64,000 bases of DNA, taken from NCBI RefSeq assembly GCF_041260155.1, contig NC_091928.1, forward strand, positions 34,165,388-34,229,387, in the 5' to 3' direction. This DNA comes from Ptychodera flava (lineage: Eukaryota > Hemichordata > Enteropneusta > Ptychoderidae). Below, in pieces: positions 41,801 to 50,085 of this stretch; the stretch's first letter is position 1; the number at the start of each line of letters is the position of its first letter. The notes under the pieces are model-generated. The model did no database searches. It saw nothing but the letters and a program-made list of their open reading frames with translations, and was not told the DNA's origin. The translations under genes were made by a program, and so were the position numbers.

Positions 41801-42917
41801 TGTTTCCTTTGACAAATAAACGTTGCCTAGGCAGTGTGCATGACAGCTATTATCCTATCTACATGAAAGGAATCCACACTCTGAGATCTCATTACAAGCC
41901 CCATCAAGTCTGAACATTATGTAACACTGGATATCCGGTGCAGTCTATAGATGAAAAGTCATTCAACACTGAATAAATGGTAGAAACCTTTTATTTTTCA
42001 GTTGATGTTTAGATCTTGTTTATCTATTGGCAGAGTAGAGATAGTGTACAGTTAGCCAGTTTCTCAGTGTGTTACAAGTAGAAAAACAACAGAACAGCTC
42101 TAGATGTAAAAAAAAATTCATGAAATAAAAAGTAAAAAGAGATACTTTGTCCCTTTAAAACAACTTTCTAGATTTTTTCTTCGTATAATTTCTGATTGAT
42201 TGATTGAATGAATTAAGTGACATTTTGTGGTAACAAGATTAGCCAAACATTGTTTTCCAAAGACATTTTCCAAGATGGTTTCCTTTTTATATGTTACTAA
42301 CCAGATATCTAAATCCAATTCTAGGCGTATCAAAAGTCACTTCCCACTGAGATTGACAGGTGGCATCTTAACAAGACGATAGAGTTACTGGAGCAGACAT
42401 CCCAATTGATTGATAATTTTCGAGATCTTCGTCCCATTAAGGAATATGAAGACACCAGGCTTCATGAGAATATGAACATCTTGAGATGGTTTTCGGACTG
42501 GGAAGCTACTGTAATGGATGATGACAGCATGTCACCTGAAGAGAAAAGAGAAGCTTGCTGTCAAGGGAAACACGGGACGATCTGATCAGCTTGATCTTGG
42601 GCTTTGATAGATTATGCAAAAATAAACTTGGCCAGTGTCGTGGGGGATACATTATTCCTGGGCGGGTTAACTCTGATATAGTCGAGAATATTTTTTGCTC
42701 TCAACGTAGTATGTCAAATGGTGGATGTACTAATCCAAATTATACACAGTATGGTAAAAGTATAAACACCATCATTTTAACGCAAGGTATTCTATCAAAG
42801 AAATCAAATGTTAAAGTTGTCATCAAATCTGGCTACTCAGCATTGCCATACCATATGCACACAGGAGAGCCCCTCAAACCATCAAAAAAGAGAAAAATAC
42901 ACCTTTTATCAAAATGA
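26807..42917 (+). CDS. P-element/THAP9-like transposase with RFX-like N-terminus (at least 8 exons)
   Basis: Exons: 26807-26841, 29501-30400, 37302-37543, 37720-37815, about 39789-39955, about 40382-40605, 41092-41342 and 42325-42917. Exons 1-2-3 and 7-8 join cleanly. Order of domains: an RFX-like winged helix (exons 1-2), a linker with a CxxC motif, then the P-type catalytic region (LPSKRLLSYYK, GGLIFDEMSIQ, THVLQLVFLGDTGF, DGASSNRSFV, MTFIFDPS, FKKIRNNILKSS, LTEEHLHPDQTAKMRNHLAE, PGRVNSDIVEN, SINTIILTQG). Such proteins excise and insert DNA through an RNase H-like fold with a GTP-binding insert. At least five one-base frame breaks or stops are seen (near 37345, 37807, 40540, 41197 and 42555), so this copy is either inactive or carries sequence errors. 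A THAP finger was not found. Confidence 0.8.
28250..29024 (+). mobile_element. HINE-like element nested in transposase intron 1
   Basis: Diverged core repeats (AAGGTCATCAATAGAGCCCT, ACCAAATTTCTAAGCAATAA), CATA repeats at about 28945-28970, GACGCCATGGCCGACTAACC, a weak hairpin and AAGCTAAAAATG. It ends at the CTAA of 29021-29024. This copy is more decayed than 23540-24376. Confidence 0.45.
29223..29335 (+). repeat. Three tandem units each with the palindrome GTTTGTACAAAC
   Basis: The 12-bp palindrome lies at 29227-29238, 29266-29277 and 29302-29313. Each is followed by CCTTT.TGAGGAAAAA; spacing is 39 and 36 bp. A fourth identical palindrome is at 51604-51615 near the right inverted repeat. 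They may be protein-binding sites of the transposon's own RFX-like domain, which would recognise inverted half-sites; that is speculation. Confidence 0.5.
29501..30400 (+). CDS. Transposase exon 2: RFX-like winged helix and linker
   Basis: Open for 300 codons after acceptor TTTCAG; ends CCCAG with a weak donor GTTTGA. The first about 70 residues carry FEPKIGSSETFHDVYDTYCQ, PLPIGIFGKTVMKTF, RCRHRIKGIPSTIYKNLSKK. The order WLxxxFE ... YxxYC ... PL...FGKxV...F ... RxRxxG ... Y is that of RFX-type winged helices, a fold that recognises inverted-repeat X-boxes. Later come CHGFLQYTARAANDICVACK (possible zinc ligands) and the coiled DLREIIRQISPHLAENNNLR leading to the NKWDPR that precedes the P-type catalytic region. 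The + frame continues into the intron to a stop at 30467, which is not part of the exon. Confidence 0.75.
30401..31118 (+). other. Intron 2 of the transposase gene, 5' part
   Basis: Weak donor GTTTGA at 30401. It includes a long G run at 30539-30555. Just before the retroelement is a pyrimidine tract (TTTCTTTTTTTT) that would belong to the original 3' splice site, now 6.2 kb away from its AG. Confidence 0.5.
31119..31690 (-). repeat. 3' LTR (572 bp)
   Basis: Same sequence as 36723-37293 apart from three one-base indels. Its outer edge abuts the duplicated ATAT. Confidence 0.9.
31691..31702 (-). other. Polypurine tract
   Basis: GAAGAGGGGGTG on the - strand directly before the 3' LTR; primes plus-strand synthesis in LTR elements. 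Confidence 0.7.
31777..33180 (-). pseudogene. pol: pol part 3: reverse transcriptase and RNase H
   Basis: Pieces: 33156-32839 (QQVKELLHEYKHLFQDVPTR, KPVKQHPYRLNP), 32872-32444 (CTDFRKVNTLTKTDTFPIPR, KFDLLKGFWQVPLT, FQYKVMPFGMKNSPATFQRM, YVDDVV catalytic motif), 32342-31986 (RFLGMAGYYRKFCPNFS, LAVDASDTAAGAVLLQED, YSTIEKECLSLI) and 32004-31777 (YIDHNPLVFLQKF, GRDNLIADCLSRI). All RT and RNase H catalytic acidic residues are present. Breaks near 32900, 32470 and 32000 are one base each. There is no coding sequence between the end of RNase H and the LTR. Confidence 0.8.
33290..33828 (-). pseudogene. pol: pol part 2: integrase C-terminus with GPY/F module
   Basis: MKNMIRTYCFDTEKQWDEGI, ESLGFSPFELVFGHTVRGPL and a helical stretch continue the integrase core. 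A further one-base break near 33510 moves to a frame with FEPGQKVLVLLP and RYFGPYLI, the GPY/F module that binds target or substrate DNA in Ty3/gypsy integrases. This frame ends near 33300, leading into the RT part. Confidence 0.7.
33825..35178 (-). pseudogene. pol: pol part 1: protease and integrase (HHCC and core)
   Basis: The protease active site DTGAS is at 35067-35081, reached after a one-base break near 35098 from the gag frame. The main frame (35057-33825, 410 codons) continues through the protease flap and LLLGNDLAG, a linker, then the integrase zinc-binding motif (HETPWAGH ... CKTCHTC) and catalytic core (LIDCVGPLPKTRSG with D; VQSDQGSNF with D; AYHPESQ). The frame breaks at a G run near 33850, just before the catalytic Glu. 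The integrase directly follows the protease, unlike standard Ty3/gypsy order. Confidence 0.8.
35200..36620 (-). pseudogene. gag: gag of the Gmr1-like element (frame-broken)
   Basis: Starts at ATG 36620 (MAEFKPDEFMDDLDRDTFN), with an N-terminal SAP-like helical part (LRKDNLIALANFLKVDVKRS). A frame break near 36435 leads into a long charged coiled coil (EMEERQKEKERQERLEMEER), then a SCAN-like capsid region (FRLVPPFQEKDVDKYFLHFE, SWSMLLQSALVGKAREIYIQ). A break near 35800 is followed by EVAARLADDY and a zinc knuckle CKYCKKDGHLMSEC (CCHC). The SCAN-like capsid is the relationship reported between Gmr1-type gag and vertebrate SCAN domains. The breaks are single bases and may be sequence errors. Confidence 0.75.
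36702..36719 (-). other. Primer-binding site, tRNA-Pro type
   Basis: On the - strand TGGGGGCTCGTCCGGGAT, starting three bases after the 5' LTR. This is the classical 18-nt complement of the 3' end of tRNA-Pro. Confidence 0.8.
36723..37293 (-). repeat. 5' LTR (571 bp)
   Basis: On the - strand it starts TGTTATGTAGGTCATTTCCC and ends CTGCACGTAACA. It differs from the other LTR only by three one-base indels (one extra T near 36773, one missing A near 36799, one missing C near 36919). TATAAAAGG on the - strand near 37076-37084 is a likely TATA box. Confidence 0.9.
37302..37543 (+). CDS. Transposase exon 3: start of the P-type catalytic region
   Basis: Acceptor ATATACAG directly before 37302, donor GTAAGT after 37543. 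It reads RIIRLCLSIWAKSPA, then, after one surplus G in the run at 37344-37346, AYDHLKDSGYLILPSKRLLS, QQNAGFDDKMFRWM and YHGGLIFDEMSIQ. LPSKRxLxxY and LIFDEMxIQ are core P-transposase motifs; the Asp of FDEM is expected to be the first catalytic acidic residue. The LTR retroelement ends only 8 bp upstream of this exon. Confidence 0.75.
37720..37815 (+). CDS. Transposase exon 4
   Basis: Acceptor ATATCAG, phase 0 from exon 3. EDLQIIKCGNVCRLIGFKEI fits the family (D-L-x-I-x-x-G...LVGF). In-frame TGA at 37807-37809 precedes a GTGAGT donor; an alternative donor GTGTGA at 37804 would avoid it. Downstream phase to exon 5 does not settle which is used. Confidence 0.55.
37925..39296. mobile_element. 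1.4-kb element with ~130-bp inverted repeats nested in transposase intron 4
   Basis: The left end GTTCACAAGGACATACTTTA then CAATTTCAGAGCAGGAGCC is matched in reverse complement at the right end (GGCTCCTGCCCTGAAATTG ... GTCTTTGTGAAC). Similarity extends about 130 bp inward (GGTTGCTAGGCAAA.CATTT, GCAGTTTCTGA). The interior includes a hammerhead-ribozyme-like segment near 38831-38878. No transposase was seen. Confidence 0.55.
38831..38878 (+). ncRNA. Candidate hammerhead ribozyme motif (Penelope/retrozyme type)
   Basis: CTGATGA at 38837-38843 and CGAAAC at 38866-38871 are the two conserved hammerhead core strands. Between them GGAC and GTCT can pair as stem II, and AGCG (38832-38835) can pair with CGCT (38871-38874). 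CTGATGAAGG...CGAAACG is the arrangement known from Penelope-like elements and retrozymes. No second copy is nearby and no reverse transcriptase is associated. Confidence 0.35.
39789..39955 (+). CDS. Transposase exon 5
   Basis: Acceptor TGTTCAG (start could also be at 39799), donor GTAAG after 39955. ATHVLQLVFLGDTGFKFPIA followed by HFPTTEITAPELFDIFWRCV is the most family-specific stretch of P-type transposases (ATHVLQ..FLG.TGFRFP.AHFP). Good frame, no break. Confidence 0.75.
40382..40605 (+). CDS. Transposase exon 6 (frame-broken)
   Basis: Acceptor CATTGCAG, donor GTAAG after 40605. It holds GCFDGASSNRSFVKLHFKN in one frame and FTVPNIYDSNKEMTFIFDPS in another, so at least one indel lies near 40540. 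DGASxNRxFxxxH and VFIFDPSH are consecutive motifs in P transposases; the Asp of FDGAS is the likely second catalytic residue. The exon start is uncertain because of the frame breaks. Confidence 0.6.
40641..40749. repeat. Small foldback in intron 6
   Basis: TTTTTTCACCATTTGTGG pairs with CCACAAATGGCGAAAAGGTG across about 65 bp. Non-coding; possibly a tiny MITE. Confidence 0.4.
41092..41342 (+). CDS. Transposase exon 7
   Basis: Acceptor TCTTACAG, donor GTAAGT after 41342. HEFKKIRNNILKSSRRQGPR joins FDPS of exon 6 to restore the family motif DPSHxxKKxRNN. After a one-base loss near 41197 it continues AYEWDLNTNPVRIHFKLTEE, HLHPDQTAKMRNHLAEEVLN and KDMLYLML, again canonical. Confidence 0.75.
41601..42158. 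mobile_element. TTAA-flanked MITE, family 2 (AGGGACAAAGT)
   Basis: 558 bp in intron 7. Ends TTAAAGGGACAAAGTTGCTC and ATACTTTGTCCCTTTAA, TTAA at both borders. The subterminal CTCTTTT/AAAAAGAG also pairs. TTAA plus AGGG-type ends recalls Kolobok; no coding sequence. Confidence 0.65.
42325..42917 (+). CDS. Transposase exon 8 (C-terminus)
   Basis: Acceptor TTCTAG. It reads AYQKSLPTEIDRWHLNKTIE, ELLEQTSQLIDNFRDLRPIK, ILRWFSDWEATVMDDDSMSP; after a one-base change near 42555 it reads LLSRETRDDLISLILGFDRL, GGYIIPGRVNSDIVENIFCS, QRSMSNGGCTNPNYTQYGKS and INTIILTQG. Stop TGA at 42915. PGRVNSDxVENxFSxQR is the conserved C-terminal block with the last catalytic acidic residue. AATAAA at 43180 could serve polyadenylation. 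Confidence 0.75.
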
Positions 42918-43200
42918 TCTACCTTTGGTTTGAGCTAAAAAATATAGACATTTACACCTACCTTAATTCCTGTACTTTGCAACCCGACTGCTTTGAGGAT
43001 AATCTGTAATGCCAAAAAAATCAATATTAATAGACAATGGAGATGACAACTTTTAATTTCTGCTGCACAATTTGTTGGCCATTTACTAATAACATCTTAT
43101 TGTTCAATAGGAAGAAACTGTTGACATTCAATTGTACTGCTTTGCTTGTTTCACATATGAAAAAATGAATATTAAAGAAAATAAAGATGTATATCAGCAG

Positions 43201-43731
43201 TTAAAGGCCATGAGCTGCAACTCTCCGAAAATGTTCAACCTCAAGATACCTTTCAACTTTCTTAGAAATTCATTGTTATCTATAAATTTAACGATGTAGT
43301 CATTAACTATGCCTCATCAACTTTCACTTTTGGCAGATTAGACAGGAAATTGGACAGATTATTGTTCATTTTGAATTTCATGCCATTTTCAAAATCTCAC
43401 CATAATATGTAAAACACGTAGGATTTTTCGTCAAATCGGAACGAATCCCTTTCCTGTCTTTTCAGTGGGTAGCTCCATGTTGTATTTGCAAAGATTCAAA
43501 TGTGTACATGCACCATTTACACTGCTCATCAAATAATTGTATGTGGGCGGCCATATTTGGGTGCGGCACCGTTTTATTATTTGTCTAACTGAAACCTCCC
43601 ATACAGTCCAACTCGGTGGATAATTATGCTTGAGTAAACGTCTCTGAATAAGAATGTTTGTATGAACTACTTTTTATCTGAATATAAAGTCATGAAAATA
43701 ATGTCAAAAGTTGCAGCTCATGGGCCTTTAA
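43201..43731. mobile_element. TTAA-flanked MITE, family 3 (AGGCCATGAGCTGCAAC)
   Basis: 531 bp between TTAA borders, ends AGGCCATGAGCTGCAACTC and AGTTGCAGCTCATGGGCCT. It sits between the two convergent transposon genes. A partial relative (AAGCTGCAGCTCATTAGCCT) is at about 48720-48741 in a helicase intron. Confidence 0.65.
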
Positions 43732-44265
43732 CAGTAACTAACATGGCTGATCATTTACAATTGTGTTCTGTGGTGATTGTAAGGAGTAAAACAAGCAGTG
43801 GTTTCGTTAAAAGCCCGCCGCCGGCCATATGGTTGGCAGTAAGACAATCTCAAGACAGTCTTGGCCGGCTATAACCTTGAACCCATAGCCGTCAGCAACA
43901 TTTCGCTGGTAATAAATTCAGTGTATTGGCAAAAGTTGGTCGCCTATATTTTTTAAATGGTCGCCTGTTTCAAAATTTAGTGAAACCCCTGAACAAGAAA
44001 CTACAGTCCATACATGAATACAAAATTTGTCAGAAATTTGCCGAGATATACATACATGTATTTTGGATGTTTAACTGCTGAATCATACCTTTTGGAATCA
44101 AGTTGCTATGGGTCAGGTACCACAATACACAGTCTTCCTCATGATCCAGGCCTGTATGGTTGTCATTACTCCACATTCATAGTCCAGCAGTAGAATATCT
44201 TGGGTCCTATGGTGAAATATTCCTATGCAGGACAACCAACACATTTTGAACCCTTCCGTATAGTC
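43732..44265. other. Gap between the convergent transposon genes, no gene seen
   Basis: No open frame of note. CpG-containing GCCCGCCGCCGGCCATATGG at 43815 and otherwise AT-rich. 3' ends of both genes face this stretch. Confidence 0.4.
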
Positions 44266-46177
44266 TTAAGGCTCTTGAATATAAACAGTGTCTTCTAATC
44301 CTCCACTCTTATTGGCGGTATCTTCTGTGCAGGTTATCCCAAATACATTAGGATTCGGCATTCCCGATGACTCCACAATAGTTTTTGAAAGAGCATCCTT
44401 CAAATTTCTCACAGTGGACCTTGTGTTGAACTTAATGTTGTAGGCCCTGCACAGTAACATCAATTCACTTTTCTTAAAGTGCACCTTGTCAAAATAGGTT
44501 TTATCAGCTTCAAGATGCTCAACAAGTTTTGTGTGGCTTGTGAATTTGTTCTCGGATAAATCATTTGGAATTTCTTGGAAAGTCATCACCTGTGCTCTCT
44601 GTTTGTCAATCTGTTCTTTACAGATGGCTTGTCTAAGGGGCACACTTTTCTTCTTCTTCAGTTTCTGAGCAATTCTTTACGAAACTGATTATTGGCAACA
44701 TTCATATATGATGTTACAACCTGCGTATATAATTCAACTATGGATGAGCTCAAAGCAACAAGTTCTGTACATGTATCATTGCAGACATTAGAATATTGTC
44801 CCTCCTTCTCTAAACTGACTGGAGTTCTGTAATTTGAAAAGATCTGAATCCATGACTGGAAAAGATCTTTACTTTCAAGTATTAATTTCGTACTTCTAAC
44901 CAAAACATTACCTACAGACTCGCGGAGTAATTCAAAGGTCTGTACTTGGTCTCTCTCTCTCTCTATTTGACAAAAGAAATCAAATGTTGCATCACTAACA
45001 TGTGTTAGCCTACCCATGGAATACTGTCTTCGTTGAACACCTTCAAGTGTATCTTTATATTTGGTATTTGTACAAGTTCATCATAGGGTGTCTCTAGATA
45101 TGAAAGTAGATCAATCAACCTGTTTGTGTCTTTGTTTACTTCAATCATTCTTCTGGAGTATAAATTTCTCAAAACTTTAGCTTTCAAACGTTTTCTCAAC
45201 TTGGAAACACATCTTCCTGCTAAGTATCTTAAACTGCCCATGCCATCAGTTGACATCTGTCAACGTTTGCATTTCCTTTTACAGGCTGCTGGTTTTCAAC
45301 ATGAGTCTTTCAGGTGCGACAATTTAAGTACTGAGGTTTTGATTGATGTATGAATTTTTGTCATGACACTTTCTTCATGGGTACTGAGCGAATTCTTACA
45401 AAATAGTGACAAACACACATTTGTATACTCTCTGCATGTCAAATAAGAAAAAAAGGATGCTGAGAAGGCAGTAAAATCTCGGGTTTCAGCCTTTTTCCTT
45501 TTCAAGCAGTTAACTCTAAACAATTCATGAATAGTTTTCCATTGCTGTTCACAAAATTTCTGCAACACATGTTCATCTGCAGCGAGACGTTGAATAACTC
45601 TGTTTTGTTCTTTCTGGTTCTCTGTTTCTGGGTTTTGAATGTGATGTCCTGCAATATACTTATCCCTGAAAAATTAGGTGGAATAATGGTATCAGTTATT
45701 GTTTCTTCCATGTCAGGAACCCCCTCATTCTCTTCAGATAATTGTACCATAGGATCTGTGCTTTCAACCTCTTCAGGACCAAGTTCACATGATGAATCAC
45801 TGTTGAATGACTCGCCATCAGAATCAGTGTTGCAGTCAGCTGCACTCTGCTCCAAGTTTTCTGTTACCTCTTGTGTATTTGATTTGCAACATGCTTTGTC
45901 AATAGAAGGGGTAACTGGATGTTGTCGAAGATAATCATAAATTATGGGTGGCTGAACAGGACAGTGCCGTTGCTTAAAGTTTATAATTCTCAGGTTATGA
46001 AGCGACCTAACCCTGCTTACGGCTACTCCTAACTGTCCAGGGTTACTGATGCATTTGCAGTCCACAACAACCGAATCAAGTGTCATTCCCTGGCTCTTGT
46101 GAATGGTGAGACAATATGCCAAACGTAGTGGAATCTGACGTCTTGTAGCAACCTCTTTACCCAGCTCCTTGTTGTAT
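44266..46177 (-). CDS. Helicase exon C: motifs V-VI and long C-terminal extension
   Basis: Acceptor TTTTACAG before 46177. YNKELGKEVATRRQIPLRLA, YCLTIHKSQGMTLDSVVVDC and LGVAVSRVRSLHNLRIINF complete the helicase core. An acidic linker (about 100 residues, rich in D, E and S), a basic-helical region (CVSKLRKRLKAKVLRNLYSR, QIERERDQVQTFELLRESVG) and a final segment with a SAP-like pattern (HFKKSELMLLCRAYNIKFNT ... LKDALSKTI) follow. The stop is at 44266. Frame changes near 45560, 45280, 45010 and 44660 could hide small introns. The extension matches nothing I can name. Confidence 0.55.
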
Positions 46178-49100
46178 CTGTAAAAAAGAAAAACACCAGT
46201 GTTACTGCACTTTACTGTGACAGTGTCATAATAATATGTGTGACTAACAATCACTACCAGGGTATGCATGGTTTACTAATATAGTAACCCCTTGACTACC
46301 AATGCCTATGTAACCCTATATACCAGAGCCAATCCATACAATATTATACAGGGGTTAAAAATTCCAGTAGCCCGACGTCCCGGACTTGCTAATTTCACCA
46401 TCGGGCAATCTATTTCAATTTACCACAAGCCTGCGGCCTTACAACATCGGGACTAAGCAGAATAATTTTATTACCTTTGTGCTGAATTTTAATCTCCGAA
46501 ATGCAAATCCAGTACAAACCCTCTCGTAAAAACATCAACATTACCAGTTGGTGAAGGTTGGCCAAAGGATAAAAAAATGACAAGTTGAAGCGTCGCTTTA
46601 TGCCCTCCTGGTCCGAACAATGGGCACTCTTTGTCGGCAATGTCCTGATGTATCTGATAAAACTGGTGCACTAACTTCAGGGTGGACCCACTGAAGTCTT
46701 ATAAACAAGTCATCGTTGATGACACAGTCCCCGCTTGACTATTTTGTTATAATCTTTGGTATCTAGGTAGCTGTGAAATGACATTGATGCAACTTGCATC
46801 AGGTCTGTGACTTGCAAAATAAAGTAATCTGAACACATTCTGGAGTGGTATGAGATCAGGTACGTTGATGTAATCGGCCACTTTGGATCATATGCAAACA
46901 AATTAATGTGCACATGTACATGTATGCCAAAGCACTTTATCTTTTTATCGAGTTTCTATGACACCATACTGAATCATATCCTGAAATACATGACATGCAT
47001 ATGTAGGCCAATTTTTGAAAATTTGAACAAATCCGTTCAAGGATATTTGAGTTATGGTTCAAAGACACGAAAAAATCACAACAAAATGGCCGTCTCAGGA
47101 AATTTTAACCCCTGACATAGGGTTAAAAATGGATTTGGTCTGTTAACAGGTACTTGTGTTTGATAAGTTTCTATCTGACCAAGTAAACCATATGATTTTT
47201 GAACCCTCATTATTTTCTTTAAATAAAAAACATGTTTTGGATAATTTTATCACAAAATCTATCACAAGACCTGTCGTGTGACAAAAATAGCCAGTGAAAA
47301 CAAAAGGAAAACGTTTCCCCAGCAAAACTTGTGCTTTGTAAATATTGATATAAAATGTTATGGACAAATATGACTCTATATTGTATTTTTCACCATAATG
47401 AAACATGTCCTTCATCGTAACTAATTTTTATGTAAAAATATGAACAAAATTATTAAATAAGTTCTCATTGTAATGATATTCCTATTGTTATGATTATGAA
47501 ATCATATTAACCTTTTGAGGTCAAGTCAAGGGTCAATTGTTTGGCAAAATTTGTGTCCAAACTTTGATTTGTGAGGGATCAAGGTCATTCACATCACCTA
47601 TGGATATCGTACCTGAAATGCGTACCATAGATTTGTTTAAGTTCAATACCAAAGAAACTGTACATCCCTACTGTTTATGCTGTCTTTTTCCAGCACTCAA
47701 GGTATATAAGTATACATTATAGTGTCGGATAAAGACGGCACCCATGGTGACCAAGGGGTTAAGCAGAGGGGTACATGGGCCTCAAGAGTTTTAACGACAT
47801 ACAGTTAAAAACAGAGGGCTAGGCCAAAACCCCTAAACCCTGAAATGATATTTTGAAGTGAAAAAAATTAAGATTTACTAATAACCTGTCACTTTCTCAC
47901 AAAGGAAGTGCGTGTTCATTTGGCAGGTGCCATGTATGGGGCAAGATTCGCTTACTATTTTTTGAAACACCTGACAACACTTCCCAGTCTTTTTTTGCCA
48001 GAAGACAATATAATTATCTGTCTTCCAAGGACCTGACTTTGTTGTGTGTTTTGTGGACTGTCTGTGCTATGCCCTTTTCAGACTGGTTGTCTGTGCAACT
48101 GGCCATGTAAACACTGTATTTCTGACCTATGAACTTTAGAATATGGATGGGTATGATCACAAATCTTTAAATACACCCAACAGTTCCTAACAAAAGGTAT
48201 CTAGGTGGTAATCATGACGTCATTTTCTGATGTTTATCAGCAGGACATAAACTAACCTACATCTAGCAACTTTACAAACTACTAATATACTAGATTTAAC
48301 GACTGATTTAATAATCAGAATACTGTAGCTATACATTAACTGCACCTACCTTGAGAAAGCTTGATATGTTATCACAGCCGTTGACTCTATCTGATCAAAG
48401 TAGACATGTACTTTTCTGGCTCATTCTTCATGACAGTTCCTCTGAGACCATTGACAAGATATTTTGACATATTCTTTACAAGCATGACTGGTGCCCCTTC
48501 TTTAATCGGACAACCTAAAAAAAAAAATTGGGACCATGTTTGAGTGCTAGTACAGCGAAAAAAATTTCTATCTAGAGGACACACTGGAAAATAAATTCAC
48601 GTGTACTTGACATCCACATGCAGCCTCTCACAGTGAAGTTATATTTGTGCACATACCTCTGAGAACATTCACATGAAGGAATTTTTATCTAAATGTAAAA
48701 TCAAGAAATTGATGTTCAAAGCTGCAGCTCATTAGCCTTTAGGACCAACAAATGCAAACAAAAAACCTGCAGGGTCTGTGACACCCAAAAAGATATGAAA
48801 AATGACGCTTAGCTTTGATTTTGCATTTTATGTAATTTTCTGCAGATAATAAGTAGATTATTTTGAGAGAGCTGTCAAACAAAGGATTAAACCACACAGT
48901 TGATTGGCGAGAATTTTGTTCCATTAATACATACCTTCGGGACAGGTAACCTATTCAAAAGCAGTGGATCACCAACATCTTCAGAGTGATATTCAGTCAC
49001 TTCACCAGCTGTATCCATCAACTGCGCTGCGTTGTGTAAATCAACCTCATAGTTGGTGGCGTACAATTGTACAGGCTTTGCATCAAGGGGCAGTGGTCGA

Positions 49101-49809
49101 TCAAGTGATCTTATTAGTCGTTCAGATGTAAAAGAAACAGTTCCCTTTGAACACTCGTGTACCATGGTAATAAAGTCATTTTCTGACTGCCTCAGGGTTT
49201 TGGTCAATGTTACAATATGTGGAACAGCTTTAACAAATAACTGGGACTGAAATACATATAGACCATTGTCACCATAATGACGGTTTGGCACAGGTTTTAA
49301 TTGGAAGAAATCGCCACTAAAAATGCATTGCACACCCCCCATAACTGTACTACTACTACGTATCTGCCGTAAGACAGACTCCACTTGTTCAAACACCTTG
49401 ACACTTAACATAGAAATTTCATCTATCACCAGGACATCCATGGATTTTATCTTCTGTTTACACTCCATATACAATGAGTCGTTTCCAATTTAGATACAAT
49501 TTCGTCACTTTCGAATCTACCATCACCCAGACAAAAAGTAGAATGAACAGTCCTTGCATCCACATCTTTAAGCAGCAATGCTGCAAGACCTGTAGTTGCC
49601 GTAACCACCACATTTTCCCCTCTCTTTCTTAATGTTCTAACAATATCCCTAATTTGAAATGTCTTCCCTGTTCCAGCTTGGCCTGTCAACAACAAACTGT
49701 GGCCATCAGTAGCCAACTGTAAGGCAGCCATTCTATGATTGACTGACAGAGAAGAGACATCATATACAAAATCTAGCCACACTGATAAATTGGTGGTCCC
49801 GCCCAACAA
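44266..49809 (-). CDS. PIF1-like helicase gene of the P-like transposon (3 or more exons)
   Basis: Exons 48935-49809, 48350-48514 and 46177 to about 44266, with GT-AG junctions in phase. Superfamily 1B motifs occur in order: Walker A GQAGTGKT (residues 43-50 from the first Met), VVVTATTGLAA, Walker B VLVIDEISML, FSGDFFQLKPV, LTKTLRQ, then LTIHKSQGMTLD and VAVSRVRSL. These define a PIF1/RecD-type 5'-3' DNA helicase. About 450 further residues form an acidic linker, a helical region and a SAP-like end. No Rep/HUH domain is present, which argues against a Helitron. One-base frame breaks lie near 49476, 48420, 45560, 45280, 45010 and 44660. The first Met may not be the true start. Confidence 0.75.
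46178..48349 (-). other. Helicase intron with repeat insertions
   Basis: GTAGGT ... TTTACAG. 46704-47100 is a copy of the TCATCGTTGATGAC family with one or two 145-bp monomers. The rest is AT-rich without exon signals. Confidence 0.5.
48350..48514 (-). CDS. Helicase exon B: insertion before motif V
   Basis: Acceptor TTTTAG before 48514, donor GTAGGT after 48350. GCPIKEGAPVMLVKNMSKYL followed by VNGLRGTVMKNEPE is the conserved G-x-x-VMLxxN...GLxNGxxG block of PIF1 helicases. After a one-base change near 48420 it reads VHVYFDQIESTAVITYQAFS. Confidence 0.7.
48935..49809 (-). CDS. Helicase exon A: motifs I to IV
   Basis: First Met at 49809; open to a one-base break at an A run near 49476, then to donor GTATGT after 48935. 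It carries LATDGHSLLLTGQAGTGKT, TTGLAALLLKDVDARTVHST, KSMDVLVIDEISMLSVKVFE, GGVQCIFSGDFFQLKPVPN and KPVQLYATNYEVDLHNAAQL. It ends NRLPVPK. Upstream, the same frame is embedded in a 66-bp tandem repeat, so the N-terminus is uncertain. Confidence 0.75.
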
Positions 49810-50085
49810 GTCTGCTCAAAGAGGCATCAAATACAAAATCTAACAACACTGATAAATGGTGGTCCGCCCAACAGAACAACTCAAAGAGGCATCAAATACA
49901 AAATCTAGCCAAACTGATAAATGGTGGTCCAGCCAAACAGGTCTGATCAAAGAGACATCAAATACGAAAATCTATCCACACTGATAAATTGTGATCCCGC
50001 CCAACAGGTCTGCTCAAAGAGGCATCAAATACAAAATCTAGCCACACTGATAAATGGTGGTCTCGCCCATACAGGACTGCTCAGT
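49754..50085 (-). repeat. Five-unit ~66-bp tandem repeat at the helicase 5' end
   Basis: Units start at 49754, 49821, 49886, 49952 and 50019 (periods 67, 65, 66, 67). Each holds GAGGCATCAAATACAAAATC, ACTGATAAATGGTGGTC and CGCCCAACAGGTCTGCTCAA-like words. The first unit overlaps the helicase N-terminal coding sequence (LSVWLDFVYDVSS). 66 bp is 22 codons, but indels disturb the frame. A diverged extra unit is near 50875-50960. Confidence 0.7.

Noticed and set aside
44266..49809. Helitron interpretation of the helicase gene
   Set aside because: No Rep/HUH endonuclease motif upstream or elsewhere, and no TC start or hairpin-CTRR end bracketing the gene. Its position inside the P-like inverted repeats explains it better.
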